NCBI GenBank assembly: GCA_016302065.1 | Contig: JAEDOI010000014.1 | Span: 1 to 26,290 of the forward strand | DNA: 26,290 nt | Reading direction: 5' to 3' | Origin: Bacilli bacterium | GTDB lineage: Bacteria > Bacillota_I > Bacilli_A > RFN20 > CAG-826 | In this document: positions 7,244-15,304 of the stretch, in pieces | How the letters are laid out: every line of letters begins with the position of its first letter | How positions within the stretch are numbered: position 1 is the stretch's first letter | Translations under genes and position numbers: made by a program | The notes under the pieces: generated by a model | Databases searched by the model: none | Seen by the model: only the letters and a program-made list of their open reading frames with translations | What the model was told of the DNA's origin: nothing

Positions 7244-7672
7244 ATGAAGAAAAAAGAAAAAGTAAGTATTTTTAGAAATGGTGTATTAGTTATTGGAGCT
7301 AGTAGACTTGGAGCTTATATTGCTATGAGTCTTCAACAAGCTGGAAGAAACGTTACAGTTATTGATAAAGATCAAGAAGCATTTGATAAACTAGAAGACT
7401 TTCAAGGTTTTACAGTTATTGGTGATGCTACCGATTTAAATACTTTAGAAAGCAATGAAATTAAGCGTTATGACATGGTTATTGTTACAACAGATGATGA
7501 TAATTCTAATCTTTTTATCGGAGATGTTTGTAATACAATTTATGAAGTTCCAAAGATTTATATTCGTTTAAATGATTCAGATAAAGTAAAACTTCTTGTC
7601 GATAGTAAGATTAAAGCTATTTGTCCATTCCTTCTTTCTGTTGAGAAATTTTATGAAATGTATAATGAGTAG
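7244..7672 (+). CDS. TrkA-type NAD-binding subunit, RCK_N domain only
   Basis: A 142-residue cytoplasmic potassium-uptake regulator. Residues of about 12-130 form a TrkA_N (RCK_N) Rossmann domain with VIGASRLGAYIAMSL (GxSxxG nucleotide loop), the acidic VIDKD at the end of strand 2, and VIGDATD followed by MVIVTTDDD. It stops before any TrkA_C domain; a full TrkA/KtrA subunit is about 220 residues. The partner encoded next has a TrkA_C domain but a degraded nucleotide loop, so the two may form a hetero-oligomeric gating ring under TrkH. First gene of the operon. The ATG follows the -10 box directly, without SD. Confidence 0.88.
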   Translation: MKKKEKVSIFRNGVLVIGASRLGAYIAMSLQQAGRNVTVIDKDQEAFDKLEDFQGFTVIGDATDLNTLESNEIKRYDMVIVTTDDDNSNLFIGDVCNTIYEVPKIYIRLNDSDKVKLLVDSKIKAICPFLLSVEKFYEMYNE

Positions 7673-7680
7673 GTAAGAGT

Positions 7681-8355
7681 ATGAAAGTTGTAATTGCAGA
7701 TGGAAGACATGAAGCTGATTATTTAATTTCGGTTTATAAATCAAAAAAGAATAATTTGATTGTTATCAATAATGACCAAAATTTTTGTGAATACTTAAGT
7801 AAAAAGAATAGAATTAATATTTTTAAAGGAAACTCTACTAAAGAATTTGATCTTAGAATGGCTCAAATTGAGAACTGTGATTTATTTATTTCTTTAGCTG
7901 AAAGAGATGTTGATAGTTATGTTTCTTGTAAGATGGCTAAGAAAATTTTTAATGCTAAAAAGTGTGTTGCAACAGTTATTAACCCTAAAAACGTTGAATT
8001 ATTTCAAACACTTGGAGTAGATGTTGCAATTAGTAGCACCTATTTACTTGCTGAAACAATTAAAGCAAAATCTAGTTTTGAAGATTTAATTAAAACATTA
8101 TCTCTTGAAGATGATAAGATTGTTATTTCTGAAGTTATAATTGGAGATGATTATAAGATTGCCAATAAATCTTTAAAGGAAATTAAATTACCACCTTTTG
8201 TTAGTGTTAGCTGTGTTTATCGTTATCCTCACGTTATTATTCCTAATGGTAATACAATATTGATGCCAAATGATAAAGTATTGCTTGTTACTACTAAAGA
8301 AAATCAAGAAAAGATTATTAATTTAATATCTGAAAAGAGTGAAGTGAATGAATAA
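7681..8355 (+). CDS. trkA: TrkA-type subunit with RCK_N and TrkA_C domains
   Basis: A 224-residue cytoplasmic regulatory subunit. Residues 1-130 are a TrkA_N domain in which the usual G-x-G-x-x-G is replaced by ADGRHEA (6-12), so nucleotide binding may be weak or altered. Residues of about 135-220 are TrkA_C, with the SLEDDKIVISEVIIG strand and a C-terminal MPNDKVLLVTT strand typical of that ligand-sensing domain. It lies nine bases after the previous stop. Its own start overlaps nothing, but its end overlaps trkH by eight bases (ATGAATAA), suggesting translational coupling and fixed stoichiometry. The site before ATG is a weak SD. Confidence 0.88.
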   Translation: MKVVIADGRHEADYLISVYKSKKNNLIVINNDQNFCEYLSKKNRINIFKGNSTKEFDLRMAQIENCDLFISLAERDVDSYVSCKMAKKIFNAKKCVATVINPKNVELFQTLGVDVAISSTYLLAETIKAKSSFEDLIKTLSLEDDKIVISEVIIGDDYKIANKSLKEIKLPPFVSVSCVYRYPHVIIPNGNTILMPNDKVLLVTTKENQEKIINLISEKSEVNE

Positions 8356-9844
8356 AGTTAAAAATGGATATAAATTAATAGCTTATTACTTAAGCTTATT
8401 TATTATATTTATTGGTTTTATTTTGCTATTACCTCTTTTTATGTTAATTTTTTATCCAAATGAACTACCATATGCTTATTGTTTTATTATTCCTGGAATT
8501 GGGTCAATAATTATTGGATTTATATTGTTTTTCATATTTAAAAATTGTGAAAAGAAAAATCTTGAGCGACACCAAGATGCAGTATTTGTAGTTTCTATTT
8601 GGTTAATTGCTATTTTGTTTGCTTCTTTTCCATTTTTACTTAAAGGAGACAATACATTCACTCAGTGTATTTTTGAAGCATGTAGTGGATTTTCTACTAC
8701 TGGATTTACTATATTAGATGTTGAAATGACACCATATATTTTTCTCTTTTTTAGAGATTTGATGTTATTTGTTGGTGGTGTTGGATTAATTTTAATTATT
8801 ACTTGCGCAATAAGTGATCGTTTTGGACTAAGACTTTATAATGCTGAAGGCCATAATGATAAGTTATTGCCTAATATTGCTAAATCAGCAAGGATTATTT
8901 TCTTATTTTATTTTGTTTTTATACTTGTTGGAACTGTGGCTTTAATTCTTTGCAAAGTTGATCCTTTTGATGCGTTTTCTCATGCAATTGCTGCCGTTTC
9001 AACTGGTGGGTTCTCAACTAAAAATAATTGTATTGCATTTTATGATAATGTTTGGGTTGAGTTAATTTTATGTATATTGATGATACTAGGGGGAACTAGT
9101 TTTGTAATTCACCTTTCTTTCTTTAAAGGGAAATTTAAGAATGTATTTTTTGATGGTGAGATAAGATTTCTTTACATTACATTATTAATTGCTATACCTT
9201 TAGGAGCATTACTTTTGTTAAATAATTGTGTTGGTATTGAAATAGATTCATCTTCATATTTAAATTGTTTAAGAATTAGTGGGTTTAATTTAATAAGTGC
9301 TATCACGACTACTGGATTTTCAAATGTTTCATTTGGGTCTACTGGAGCACCTACCTTGCCTTATGCCTTTTATGTTATTGTAATTCTTTTTATGTTAATT
9401 GGCGGTTGCAATGGTTCTACAAGTGGTGGAATTAAAATTTATAGAGTAGTTGTAGCTATTAAATCAATGTGGTATTCAATTAAAGATAAGATGTCTAATA
9501 AACGATTAATTAAATCTCATTTCTATTTAAGAAATGGTAATTATATTGAGATGGATAAAAACGAAACAAATAGTATATTAACGTTTATTCTTGTTTATTT
9601 TGTTATCTTCTTCTTTGGAAGTTTTCTTATTTCTTTATTTGGCTTTAATTTTGGAGAGAGTGCTTTTGAGTATGCTAGTGCTTTAGGTGGTGTTGGATTA
9701 AGTGTTGGTATTGTTTCAGCTAGTGCTAATCCAGGAGTTCTTTGGATTATTATGGGTGGAATGTTTTTTGGACGTTTAGAAATATTTATTATTTTCCAGG
9801 CTATTTTAAGAATGGTTAATGATATTAGAAAGAAGGAATGCTAA
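8348..9844 (+). CDS. trkH: TrkH-type potassium uptake membrane subunit
   Basis: A 498-residue multi-pass membrane protein that forms the K+ pathway of a Trk/Ktr system. The four pore-loop repeats each keep a filter glycine: STTGFT (about 116-121), STGGFST (218-224), TTTGFS (320-325) and LGGVGLS (446-452). The conserved NGSTSGGIKIYR segment (355-366) is the inner-helix break and basic region that gates the pore. Two helices per repeat plus N-terminal helices give a length typical of TrkH. It begins inside the end of trkA (eight-base overlap) and ends by sharing one base with the next start (TAATG). The cation is inferred as K+, since glycine filters favour K+. Confidence 0.93.
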   Translation: MNKVKNGYKLIAYYLSLFIIFIGFILLLPLFMLIFYPNELPYAYCFIIPGIGSIIIGFILFFIFKNCEKKNLERHQDAVFVVSIWLIAILFASFPFLLKGDNTFTQCIFEACSGFSTTGFTILDVEMTPYIFLFFRDLMLFVGGVGLILIITCAISDRFGLRLYNAEGHNDKLLPNIAKSARIIFLFYFVFILVGTVALILCKVDPFDAFSHAIAAVSTGGFSTKNNCIAFYDNVWVELILCILMILGGTSFVIHLSFFKGKFKNVFFDGEIRFLYITLLIAIPLGALLLLNNCVGIEIDSSSYLNCLRISGFNLISAITTTGFSNVSFGSTGAPTLPYAFYVIVILFMLIGGCNGSTSGGIKIYRVVVAIKSMWYSIKDKMSNKRLIKSHFYLRNGNYIEMDKNETNSILTFILVYFVIFFFGSFLISLFGFNFGESAFEYASALGGVGLSVGIVSASANPGVLWIIMGGMFFGRLEIFIIFQAILRMVNDIRKKEC

Positions 9845-10263
9845 TGAAAAAATATATATTGTATTTTGTTAGCGGTTTAACTTTTATTTTCTTAGTTGTT
9901 GCTTCTCTTCTTATTTATGAAGGAGTTTATTTGCAATATAAACCTTTAAGTAACTTAATAAATATCGATGAAATTGAAAAAGTAGATTTAAAATATTATG
10001 ATGATTCATTAAATGAATCTATTATCTCTTTAAATAATGAAAAGAAAGAACTTTTTGTTGCTTCATTAAAAAAGATAGAATATCAAAATACATTTTCATT
10101 AAATAATCTTAGTTCAAAAGAGACAATTATAGTTACTTATAAAGATGATTCGACCATTTCATTAATGCAATATTTTGTTACATCTTCAAATAAGAACGAA
10201 GAGAAAAATATTAAAATTAAGACTGAAGATTATGTTAAATTAATTGGAGTATTTTATGAATAA
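9844..10263 (+). CDS. Small membrane-anchored protein of unknown function
   Basis: A 139-residue protein with one N-terminal hydrophobic segment (about 5-27, after MKKY) and a polar outer domain rich in beta-type residues. There is no lipobox and no clear AxA cleavage site, so it is probably an anchored protein. No family is recognised. An ATG two codons earlier at 9838 is in frame, but AAGGA at 9833-9837 leaves no spacing for it and gives six bases to the ATG at 9844, so 9844 is chosen. That start overlaps the trkH stop as TAATG. Its end overlaps surE by eight bases. The tight packing suggests co-expression with potassium uptake; a direct role is not shown. Confidence 0.72.
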   Translation: MKKYILYFVSGLTFIFLVVASLLIYEGVYLQYKPLSNLINIDEIEKVDLKYYDDSLNESIISLNNEKKELFVASLKKIEYQNTFSLNNLSSKETIIVTYKDDSTISLMQYFVTSSNKNEEKNIKIKTEDYVKLIGVFYE

Positions 10264-10954
10264 ATTAAATATATTATTAACTAATGATGATAGTTACAAT
10301 TCTTCATATCTTCATGTTGTTAAAGATGAATTAAAAAAGATAGGAAATGTATATGTTTTTGCACCTAAGGAAGTAATGAGTGCTAAAAGTTGTAGTTGTA
10401 CTTTAACAAGAGGTTTAAGTGTAATTAAAGAAAAAGAAAATGAATATATCATTGATGGAACTCCTAGTGATTGTGTTAATTTAGGGAATTATTATTTAAA
10501 AAAAGAGTTAGGAATTCATATTGATTTAGTCGTAAGTGGGTGTAATAAAGGTGAAAATATTAGTTATGATACGATGTATTCTGGAACAATTGGAGCATGT
10601 TTAGAAGCTAGTAAAAATCATATTCCTTCAATTGCTTTTAGTGCTCCTATAAATTGTGATGTTATTAAGGAATGGATTATCCCTTGTATAAACTTTGCTT
10701 TTAACAATAATATTATTAAAGAAGAAAATATTGTTTCATTTAATTTTCCATTAGATTTTAGCAAAATAATTGGGATTAAACGTAGTTTTTTTGAATATAG
10801 AGATGATACACACTATTATGATTTGGTGGATGGTAAATATGTTGCTAAAAGAATCATTAATGAACCAATATTAATAAATAGTGAGCCATATTTATTTCAA
10901 AAATCTAATTACATTTCTTGTTTAGTGTTATCAAATTCATTAAAAAAGGATTAA
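10256..10954 (+). CDS. surE: SurE-type 5'-nucleotidase
   Basis: A 232-residue metal-dependent nucleotidase of the SurE family, acting on nucleoside 5'-(and 3'-) monophosphates in the cytoplasm. LLTNDDS at 7-13 supplies the metal-binding Asp11 and Asp12. Ser42 and the following Cys/Ser-rich loop match the Q-S-G region. GTPSDCVNLG, VVSGCNKGENI and YSGTIGACLEA follow in the family order. TNDDS replaces the usual TNDDG. The start at ATG 10256 is preferred over an in-frame TTG at 10244, because GGAG at 10246-10249 lies six bases before it and the TTG overlaps that SD. It overlaps the upstream gene by eight bases (ATGAATAA). Placement in a Trk operon is unusual. Confidence 0.9.
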   Translation: MNKLNILLTNDDSYNSSYLHVVKDELKKIGNVYVFAPKEVMSAKSCSCTLTRGLSVIKEKENEYIIDGTPSDCVNLGNYYLKKELGIHIDLVVSGCNKGENISYDTMYSGTIGACLEASKNHIPSIAFSAPINCDVIKEWIIPCINFAFNNNIIKEENIVSFNFPLDFSKIIGIKRSFFEYRDDTHYYDLVDGKYVAKRIINEPILINSEPYLFQKSNYISCLVLSNSLKKD

Positions 10955-10962
10955 TTAGCAAT

Positions 10963-10983
10963 AAAATTAATTAAATTAATTTT
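10963..10983 (+). terminator. Weak A/T-only hairpin after surE
   Basis: A 9-bp palindromic stem (10963-10971 with 10975-10983) of only A and T, followed by a second A/T palindrome. It may slow transcription but is poor as a terminator, so read-through into the aminopeptidase gene is possible. Confidence 0.25.
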
Positions 10984-11027
10984 AAAAAATATTTTTTGTA
11001 TTACAATATTTTCTGGAGGTAAAAATT

Positions 11028-12386
11028 ATGTATTCAGAAAATGCGTGGGATAAATACACAAAAGAAGAATTAGAAAAAGTTGATGCTCTTGCAACGTCTT
11101 ATATGGATTTTATTAACAATGGAAAAAATGAAAGATTAGTCGTTAAAGAAAGCATTAAACTTTTACAAGAAAAAGGCTTTAAACATATTAGTGAAGTCAA
11201 TGAATTAGTACCTGGAACAAAAGTCTATTATGTTAATAGAGGAAAAAATGTTTGTGCTTATGTAATTGGAAAACATAAGCTTGTTGAGGGTATTAGAGTA
11301 TTAGGAGCTCATATTGATTCTCCTAGACTAGATTTAAAGCAAAACCCTTTATATGAAAAAGATGGTTTTGCTCTTTTAGACACTCACTATTATGGAGGAG
11401 TTAAAAAATATCAATGGGTTACAATTCCTCTTGCTCTTGTTGGAGTTGTTGTTAAAAAAGATGGAACTGTTGTTGATATCAATATTGGATTAGATGAAAA
11501 TGATCCAATTGTTGGTATTTCAGATCTTTTAATTCATTTAAGTGGAGAGCAATTAACAAAACCTGCTGGAAAAGTAATTGAAGGAGAAAATCTTGATGTT
11601 ACAATTGGAAGCATGTCTTTAAAAGATAAAAATGTTAAAGATATTGTTCTTGAAGCTTTGAAAGAAAAATATGGAATCGAAGAAGAAGATTTCTTAAGTA
11701 GTGAAATTGAAGTAGTTCCTGCTTCTAAAGCTAGATTTTATGGAATTGATAAATCTATGATTGCTGGGTATGGACACGATGATAGATGTTGTGCATATAC
11801 ATCTTTAAGAGCAATTTTAGATATAAATGAAGTTCCTTCCTTTACAAGTTGTACGATTCTTGTTGATAAAGAAGAAATTGGAAGTGTTGGAGCAACTGGT
11901 GCTCAATCAAGATTTTTCCTTGATACTATAGTTGACCTTTTAGTTAAAAAAGGCGAATATACTCCAACTAGTTTAGCTACATTACTTAGTGCTTCTAAAA
12001 TGTTAAGTAGTGATGTTAGTGCAGGGTATGATCCATTATTTGCTTCAGTTTATGAACCAAAAAATAGTTGTTATTTAGGAAAAGGTATCGTCTTTAATAA
12101 ATATACTGGTTCAAGAGGAAAGAGTGGATGTAATGATTGTTCTCCTGAATATTTTGCTTGGATTAGAAATGTGATGGATGAAAATAAAGTTAATTATCAA
12201 ACTGCTGAACTTGGTAAAGTTGATCAAGGTGGTGGCGGAACCATTGCTTATATTTTAGGTAATGAAAATATGGATGTTGTAGATGCAGGAATTGCTGTAT
12301 TGAATATGCATGCACCAATGGAAGTTATTTCTAAAGCTGATCTTTATGAAGCATATCTTGCTTATAAAGCATTCTTATTAAAATAA
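11028..12386 (+). CDS. M18-family aminopeptidase
   Basis: A 452-residue zinc aminopeptidase of the M18 family (aspartyl aminopeptidase/LAP4 type), which trims N-terminal residues from peptides in the cytoplasm. The zinc-site segments appear in order: GAHIDSPRLDLK with His95 and Asp97, GYGHDDR with Asp251/Asp252, VDKEEIGSVGATGAQS with Glu282/Glu283, DVSAGYDP with Asp329 and Asp335, and LNMHAPMEV with His428. Family length is normal. The strong SD GGAGG seven bases or so before ATG fixes the start. TACAAT at 11002-11007 could be a separate -10, with the short leader carrying the SD. A strong terminator follows. It recycles amino acids from peptides, a likely carbon and nitrogen source here. Confidence 0.94.
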   Translation: MYSENAWDKYTKEELEKVDALATSYMDFINNGKNERLVVKESIKLLQEKGFKHISEVNELVPGTKVYYVNRGKNVCAYVIGKHKLVEGIRVLGAHIDSPRLDLKQNPLYEKDGFALLDTHYYGGVKKYQWVTIPLALVGVVVKKDGTVVDINIGLDENDPIVGISDLLIHLSGEQLTKPAGKVIEGENLDVTIGSMSLKDKNVKDIVLEALKEKYGIEEEDFLSSEIEVVPASKARFYGIDKSMIAGYGHDDRCCAYTSLRAILDINEVPSFTSCTILVDKEEIGSVGATGAQSRFFLDTIVDLLVKKGEYTPTSLATLLSASKMLSSDVSAGYDPLFASVYEPKNSCYLGKGIVFNKYTGSRGKSGCNDCSPEYFAWIRNVMDENKVNYQTAELGKVDQGGGGTIAYILGNENMDVVDAGIAVLNMHAPMEVISKADLYEAYLAYKAFLLK

Positions 12387-12408
12387 GTAAGTATTCTATA
12401 TTTAATTT

Positions 12409-12450
12409 ATTCCCTAATCCAAAAACTTAGTTGGATTAGGGAATTTTTTT
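12409..12450 (+). terminator. Strong terminator after the aminopeptidase gene
   Basis: A 12-bp perfect stem (12409-12420 with 12433-12444), loop of 12 bases, followed by T7. Confidence 0.9.
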
Positions 12451-12472
12451 AAAAAATAGTATTAAAAAGGTA

Positions 12473-12478
12473 TATAAT
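12473..12478 (+). promoter_or_regulatory. -10 box, leaderless start of the 12485 gene
   Basis: TATAAT ends six bases before the ATG at 12485. An AAGG lies 15-18 bases upstream, too far and inside the promoter. This one lacks the TG extension, and I see no strong -35. Confidence 0.55.
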
Positions 12479-12484
12479 AAACAT

Positions 12485-13264
12485 ATGAATGTATTAATGT
12501 TTAATTTTAAATATTGGAACTCAATAGGTGCATTATTGGCAGGAATTGTTGTTACTATCGTTTTAGTTGTATTAGGTACTATCTATTTAAAGAATAAAAG
12601 TGAAAAAACAAAGCTTTTACCTATTCAAATTTGCTTTTATATTTTAATTATTTTAGAGGTTGCTAAAATATATTATTTAATTTCTAGAGATGGTGGATTT
12701 AATGCTAATAGATATCCAATTGTATTTTGTTCTATTGTTATGTTTACCTATCCAATGTTTTGTTTTAAAAAGAATAAATTAAGTGATTTTGCGATGGGAA
12801 TGAGTGTCCTTCCTTGTTTAGTTTCAATTCTTTTTGTTTTCTTAACTGTTGGGGATGCTGATTTAATGCAAGGTGGAAAATTTAATATTATTCATTTTCA
12901 TTCAATTATTTACCATCTAATTATGTTTGGAGTTAGTCTTTATTTAATTACTGTTAAATTATATAAATTTGAATTTAAAAAGAGTGTTGGAATTGCTATT
13001 GGTCTTAGTGGATATGTATTGATGGCAACTTTATTAACTGTATTTATTCAAGGTGATATTTCTTTCTTTGGATATGGTTTTAATGGATCACCAGTGTTTA
13101 ACTTTTTATATCAAAAAGTAGGTTATTTCCCTGGTAATTTATGTGTAATGTTATTGATGTGGATTGTTACCTTTTTAGTTTATGGTTTAATTCAAATATG
13201 TAGCAATATTAAACATAAAAATAATAATAAAAATAAATGTTTGGAGGAAAATAACAATGATTAA
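12485..13264 (+). CDS. Multi-pass membrane protein, YwaF/TMEM164-like
   Basis: A 259-residue integral membrane protein with about seven hydrophobic helices. The pattern resembles the YwaF (TIGR02206) family, related to TMEM164: an I-L-E helix with a following Y (58-64), then YPIVFCS with Cys82, and HSIIYH with His139 and His144. The last helix is followed by an Asn/Lys-rich tail. Mammalian TMEM164 has been reported as a phospholipid acyltransferase, and bacterial members are uncharacterised; that link is from memory and the match is distant. Cys82 and the HSxxYH motif are shared with the gene at 13943 but not with the one between. First gene of a three- or four-gene unit. It overlaps the next by eight bases. 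The start is leaderless. Confidence 0.7.
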   Translation: MNVLMFNFKYWNSIGALLAGIVVTIVLVVLGTIYLKNKSEKTKLLPIQICFYILIILEVAKIYYLISRDGGFNANRYPIVFCSIVMFTYPMFCFKKNKLSDFAMGMSVLPCLVSILFVFLTVGDADLMQGGKFNIIHFHSIIYHLIMFGVSLYLITVKLYKFEFKKSVGIAIGLSGYVLMATLLTVFIQGDISFFGYGFNGSPVFNFLYQKVGYFPGNLCVMLLMWIVTFLVYGLIQICSNIKHKNNNKNKCLEENNND

Positions 13265-13940
13265 TAATATTTTGCTTGTTGTTTTTACACTTTGTATACC
13301 AGCTATTTTATTTATTAGCTTATTTTTGTATAAAAAAGACAATTTAGAAAAAGTTAATAAAGTTATCATAATTGTGACATTAGCATTAGAATTACTTAGA
13401 TTTTTTTATAACGCATCCTTTTATGAAAAAGCAAAAACTCCTAGTGGAGAATTAACGTTTTCTTTCATTACTTTCTTTATAGTTTTTGGACTTTTTGCTT
13501 CATTTAATAAAGGAAAGTTAGGAATATTTTTTAAAAGAATAACTTCTTACACTTTCTTAATTCCTATGTTTTTTGCTATATTTGCTCCTCGAGTTTATTT
13601 AGCTTTAGCAAAAGATGATGCAGGAAATAGCTTGGATATTTATGCTGTTGAAAATGCTATTTATTTTGTTGAATCAGGATTAGTAGCTTGTTTTGGACTT
13701 ATTAATCTTTATTTAAATAGAACTAAAAATATAAAATATCATATGTTTTCCTTATTATTTTCTGTAAGTATTTATGTTGCGTATACTCTTATTAGTATTG
13801 GTACAAAATATCTATGGGAAATTGAATATGATTATGATTTGAATTTTTATCTTTCTATTTTTGTATCATTAGCAAGTATATTTATTCCTTTTGTTAATTC
13901 TATTTGCTTGTTTAAATTTGATAAGAAAAAAGTCGAGTAA
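13257..13940 (+). CDS. Multi-pass membrane protein, diverged relative of its neighbours
   Basis: A 227-residue protein with about six or seven hydrophobic helices and no signal peptide cleavage site. The helix order and an L-E-L-L-R-F-F-Y segment near 43-50 parallel the I-L-E...Y helix of both flanking proteins, and YFVESGL near 134-140 falls where they have HSxxYH. It lacks both the CS motif and the two His residues, so if the family is enzymatic this member would be inactive or a structural partner. The kinship is my inference from spacing, not a firm match. SD GGAGG before the ATG overlaps the end of the first gene, and the start codon shares eight bases with its stop (ATGATTAA). Confidence 0.65.
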   Translation: MINNILLVVFTLCIPAILFISLFLYKKDNLEKVNKVIIIVTLALELLRFFYNASFYEKAKTPSGELTFSFITFFIVFGLFASFNKGKLGIFFKRITSYTFLIPMFFAIFAPRVYLALAKDDAGNSLDIYAVENAIYFVESGLVACFGLINLYLNRTKNIKYHMFSLLFSVSIYVAYTLISIGTKYLWEIEYDYDLNFYLSIFVSLASIFIPFVNSICLFKFDKKKVE

Positions 13941-13942
13941 TT

Positions 13943-14704
13943 ATGACATTTTCTTATGGATTTATTTTTTTTATTTCTAATTTAGTTGGAACTATTGTTG
14001 GAGTTCTCTTTTTAGTTTTATCTTTACATTTCTTTAAAAATAAGGATAGTCATAAAAAGTTGATTCCTATAAAATGTGCGTTCTATTTTCTTATTATTCT
14101 TGAAATTATTAAAATAATGTATTTAATAAGTGCAACAGGGGAATTCAAACCGAAATCATATCCAATAATTTATTGTTCATGTGCAATGTATTTTTATTTT
14201 ATTATTGGTTTTATTGATAAGGATTGTACTCTTGTTAGAATTGCTAAAGGAAATATGATTTTTGTATTCTTAGTAATGGGATTTTTATATTATGTCTCTT
14301 TCCCTGGATTAGATAGGACAGGTAATTTAGAAGGATTAATTTTAAATACTCATTCACGTTTGTATCATATTTTGTTATTTTATGTTGCTATTTATATGAT
14401 TGTAACTAAACTATATGATTTTAGATTAAAGGATTGTATTCCTGTTGGGTTGTTTAATGCCTCTTATTTTACTTTTTGTACAATTTTAAGTATCTTTATT
14501 GGTGGAGAGATATCTAATTTTGGTCCAGAAAGTGTCGAATTATATTGGTTTTATGATATTTTTGGATATGCTACGGGAAATATCCTTTTAGGAATTATTG
14601 CTATTTTCCTATCAATTTTATGTTATTTATTTGTTTTAGGAATTAAGAAGATTAATAAAAAAAGAATTGAACAAAAAAATAATAGGCAAATAGATATACA
14701 TTGA
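13943..14704 (+). CDS. Multi-pass membrane protein, YwaF/TMEM164-like paralog
   Basis: A 253-residue integral membrane protein with about seven helices. It is clearly a paralog of the 12485 product: both share KL(L/I)PI at the first loop, ILE then K(I)xYLIS (52-63), YPIIYCS with Cys78, THSRLYH with His137 and His142, and YxVTKLYxF afterwards. Ends in a basic Lys/Asn-rich tail. It starts two bases after the previous stop with only a weak SD, so its translation probably depends on the upstream gene. It ends at TGA, the only long gene in the window to do so; the next in-frame stop is only three codons on, so this does not test the code. Confidence 0.72.
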   Translation: MTFSYGFIFFISNLVGTIVGVLFLVLSLHFFKNKDSHKKLIPIKCAFYFLIILEIIKIMYLISATGEFKPKSYPIIYCSCAMYFYFIIGFIDKDCTLVRIAKGNMIFVFLVMGFLYYVSFPGLDRTGNLEGLILNTHSRLYHILLFYVAIYMIVTKLYDFRLKDCIPVGLFNASYFTFCTILSIFIGGEISNFGPESVELYWFYDIFGYATGNILLGIIAIFLSILCYLFVLGIKKINKKRIEQKNNRQIDIH

Positions 14705-14743
14705 GACTATTAGGTATTATGATAAAAGTATGGAGGTACTAAT

Positions 14744-15223
14744 ATGTCAATTTATGATTTTGAAGTTTTAGATTATAAAGGCAATCCCGTTAAATTAGAA
14801 AAATATAGAGGAAAAGTCCTTCTAATTGTAAATACAGCTACGAAATGTGGTTTTACTAAACAATATGATGGACTTGAGAAATTTTACTTAGAGCATAAAG
14901 ATGAAGGGTTTGAAATTCTAGACTTTCCTTGTGATCAATTTTTACATCAAGCTCCTGGAACAAATGAAGAAATACATGATTTTTGTATTCTTAGATTTGC
15001 TATTGCTTTTCCTCAATTTAGTAAAATTAAAGTTAATGGAAAAGAAGAAAACCCACTTTATACTTATTTAAAAAATAATTGTGAAGTTAATAAAGGAAAG
15101 AGAATTAAGTGGAATTTCACTAAATTTTTAATTTCAAAAGATGGTACAATTGTATCTCGCTATGAACCTAATCAAACTATTGATGAATTTAAAGACGATA
15201 TCATTAAATTGTTAATTAGTTAA
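14744..15223 (+). CDS. gpx: Glutathione-peroxidase-type thiol peroxidase
   Basis: A 159-residue protein of the glutathione peroxidase family, which reduces peroxides with a thiol donor, in bacteria usually thioredoxin rather than glutathione. The fold starts YDFEVLDYKG. The peroxidatic residue is Cys35 in NTATKCGFTKQY (cysteine, not selenocysteine). The Gln site is in FPCDQFLHQAPG (62-73), and the Trp and Asn are in KWNFTKFL (about 125-132). FC near 80-81 may carry a resolving cysteine. LGFPCNQFGGQE of typical members is altered to LDFPCDQFLHQA. Strong SD GGAGG before ATG. It follows the YwaF-like genes by 39 bases and may share their transcript. Confidence 0.92.
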   Translation: MSIYDFEVLDYKGNPVKLEKYRGKVLLIVNTATKCGFTKQYDGLEKFYLEHKDEGFEILDFPCDQFLHQAPGTNEEIHDFCILRFAIAFPQFSKIKVNGKEENPLYTYLKNNCEVNKGKRIKWNFTKFLISKDGTIVSRYEPNQTIDEFKDDIIKLLIS

Positions 15224-15227
15224 CATT

Positions 15228-15250
15228 AAAAATATATAAATATATTTTTT
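15228..15250 (+). terminator. Weak A/T-only terminator-like hairpin after gpx
   Basis: A 10-bp A/T-only inverted repeat (15228-15237 with 15240-15249) ending in T6. It is thermodynamically weak. Confidence 0.3.
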
Positions 15251-15273
15251 CTTTATTTTATTTTTCTTTAAGT

Positions 15274-15295
15274 TATAATATTAATCGTTAAAGGA
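15274..15295 (+). promoter_or_regulatory. -10 box and SD of the 15305 gene
   Basis: TATAAT at 15274-15279 gives a short leader that contains the SD AAAGGA (15290-15295), nine bases before ATG. The -35 is not clear. Confidence 0.5.
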
Positions 15296-15304
15296 ATTTT
15301 TATT

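Noticed and set aside
7157..7244. c-di-AMP (ydaO) riboswitch ahead of the Trk operon
   Set aside because: The promoter ends seven bases before the start codon, leaving no leader RNA.
10244..10255. TTG as the start of surE
   Set aside because: The TTG overlaps the GGAG that serves the ATG at 10256, and the family begins right at that ATG.
13943..14716. Reassignment of TGA to tryptophan, as in mollicutes
   Set aside because: All conserved enzymes are full length with TGG for Trp and no in-frame TGA. The single TGA stop (14702-14704) is three codons from another stop and does not argue for recoding.
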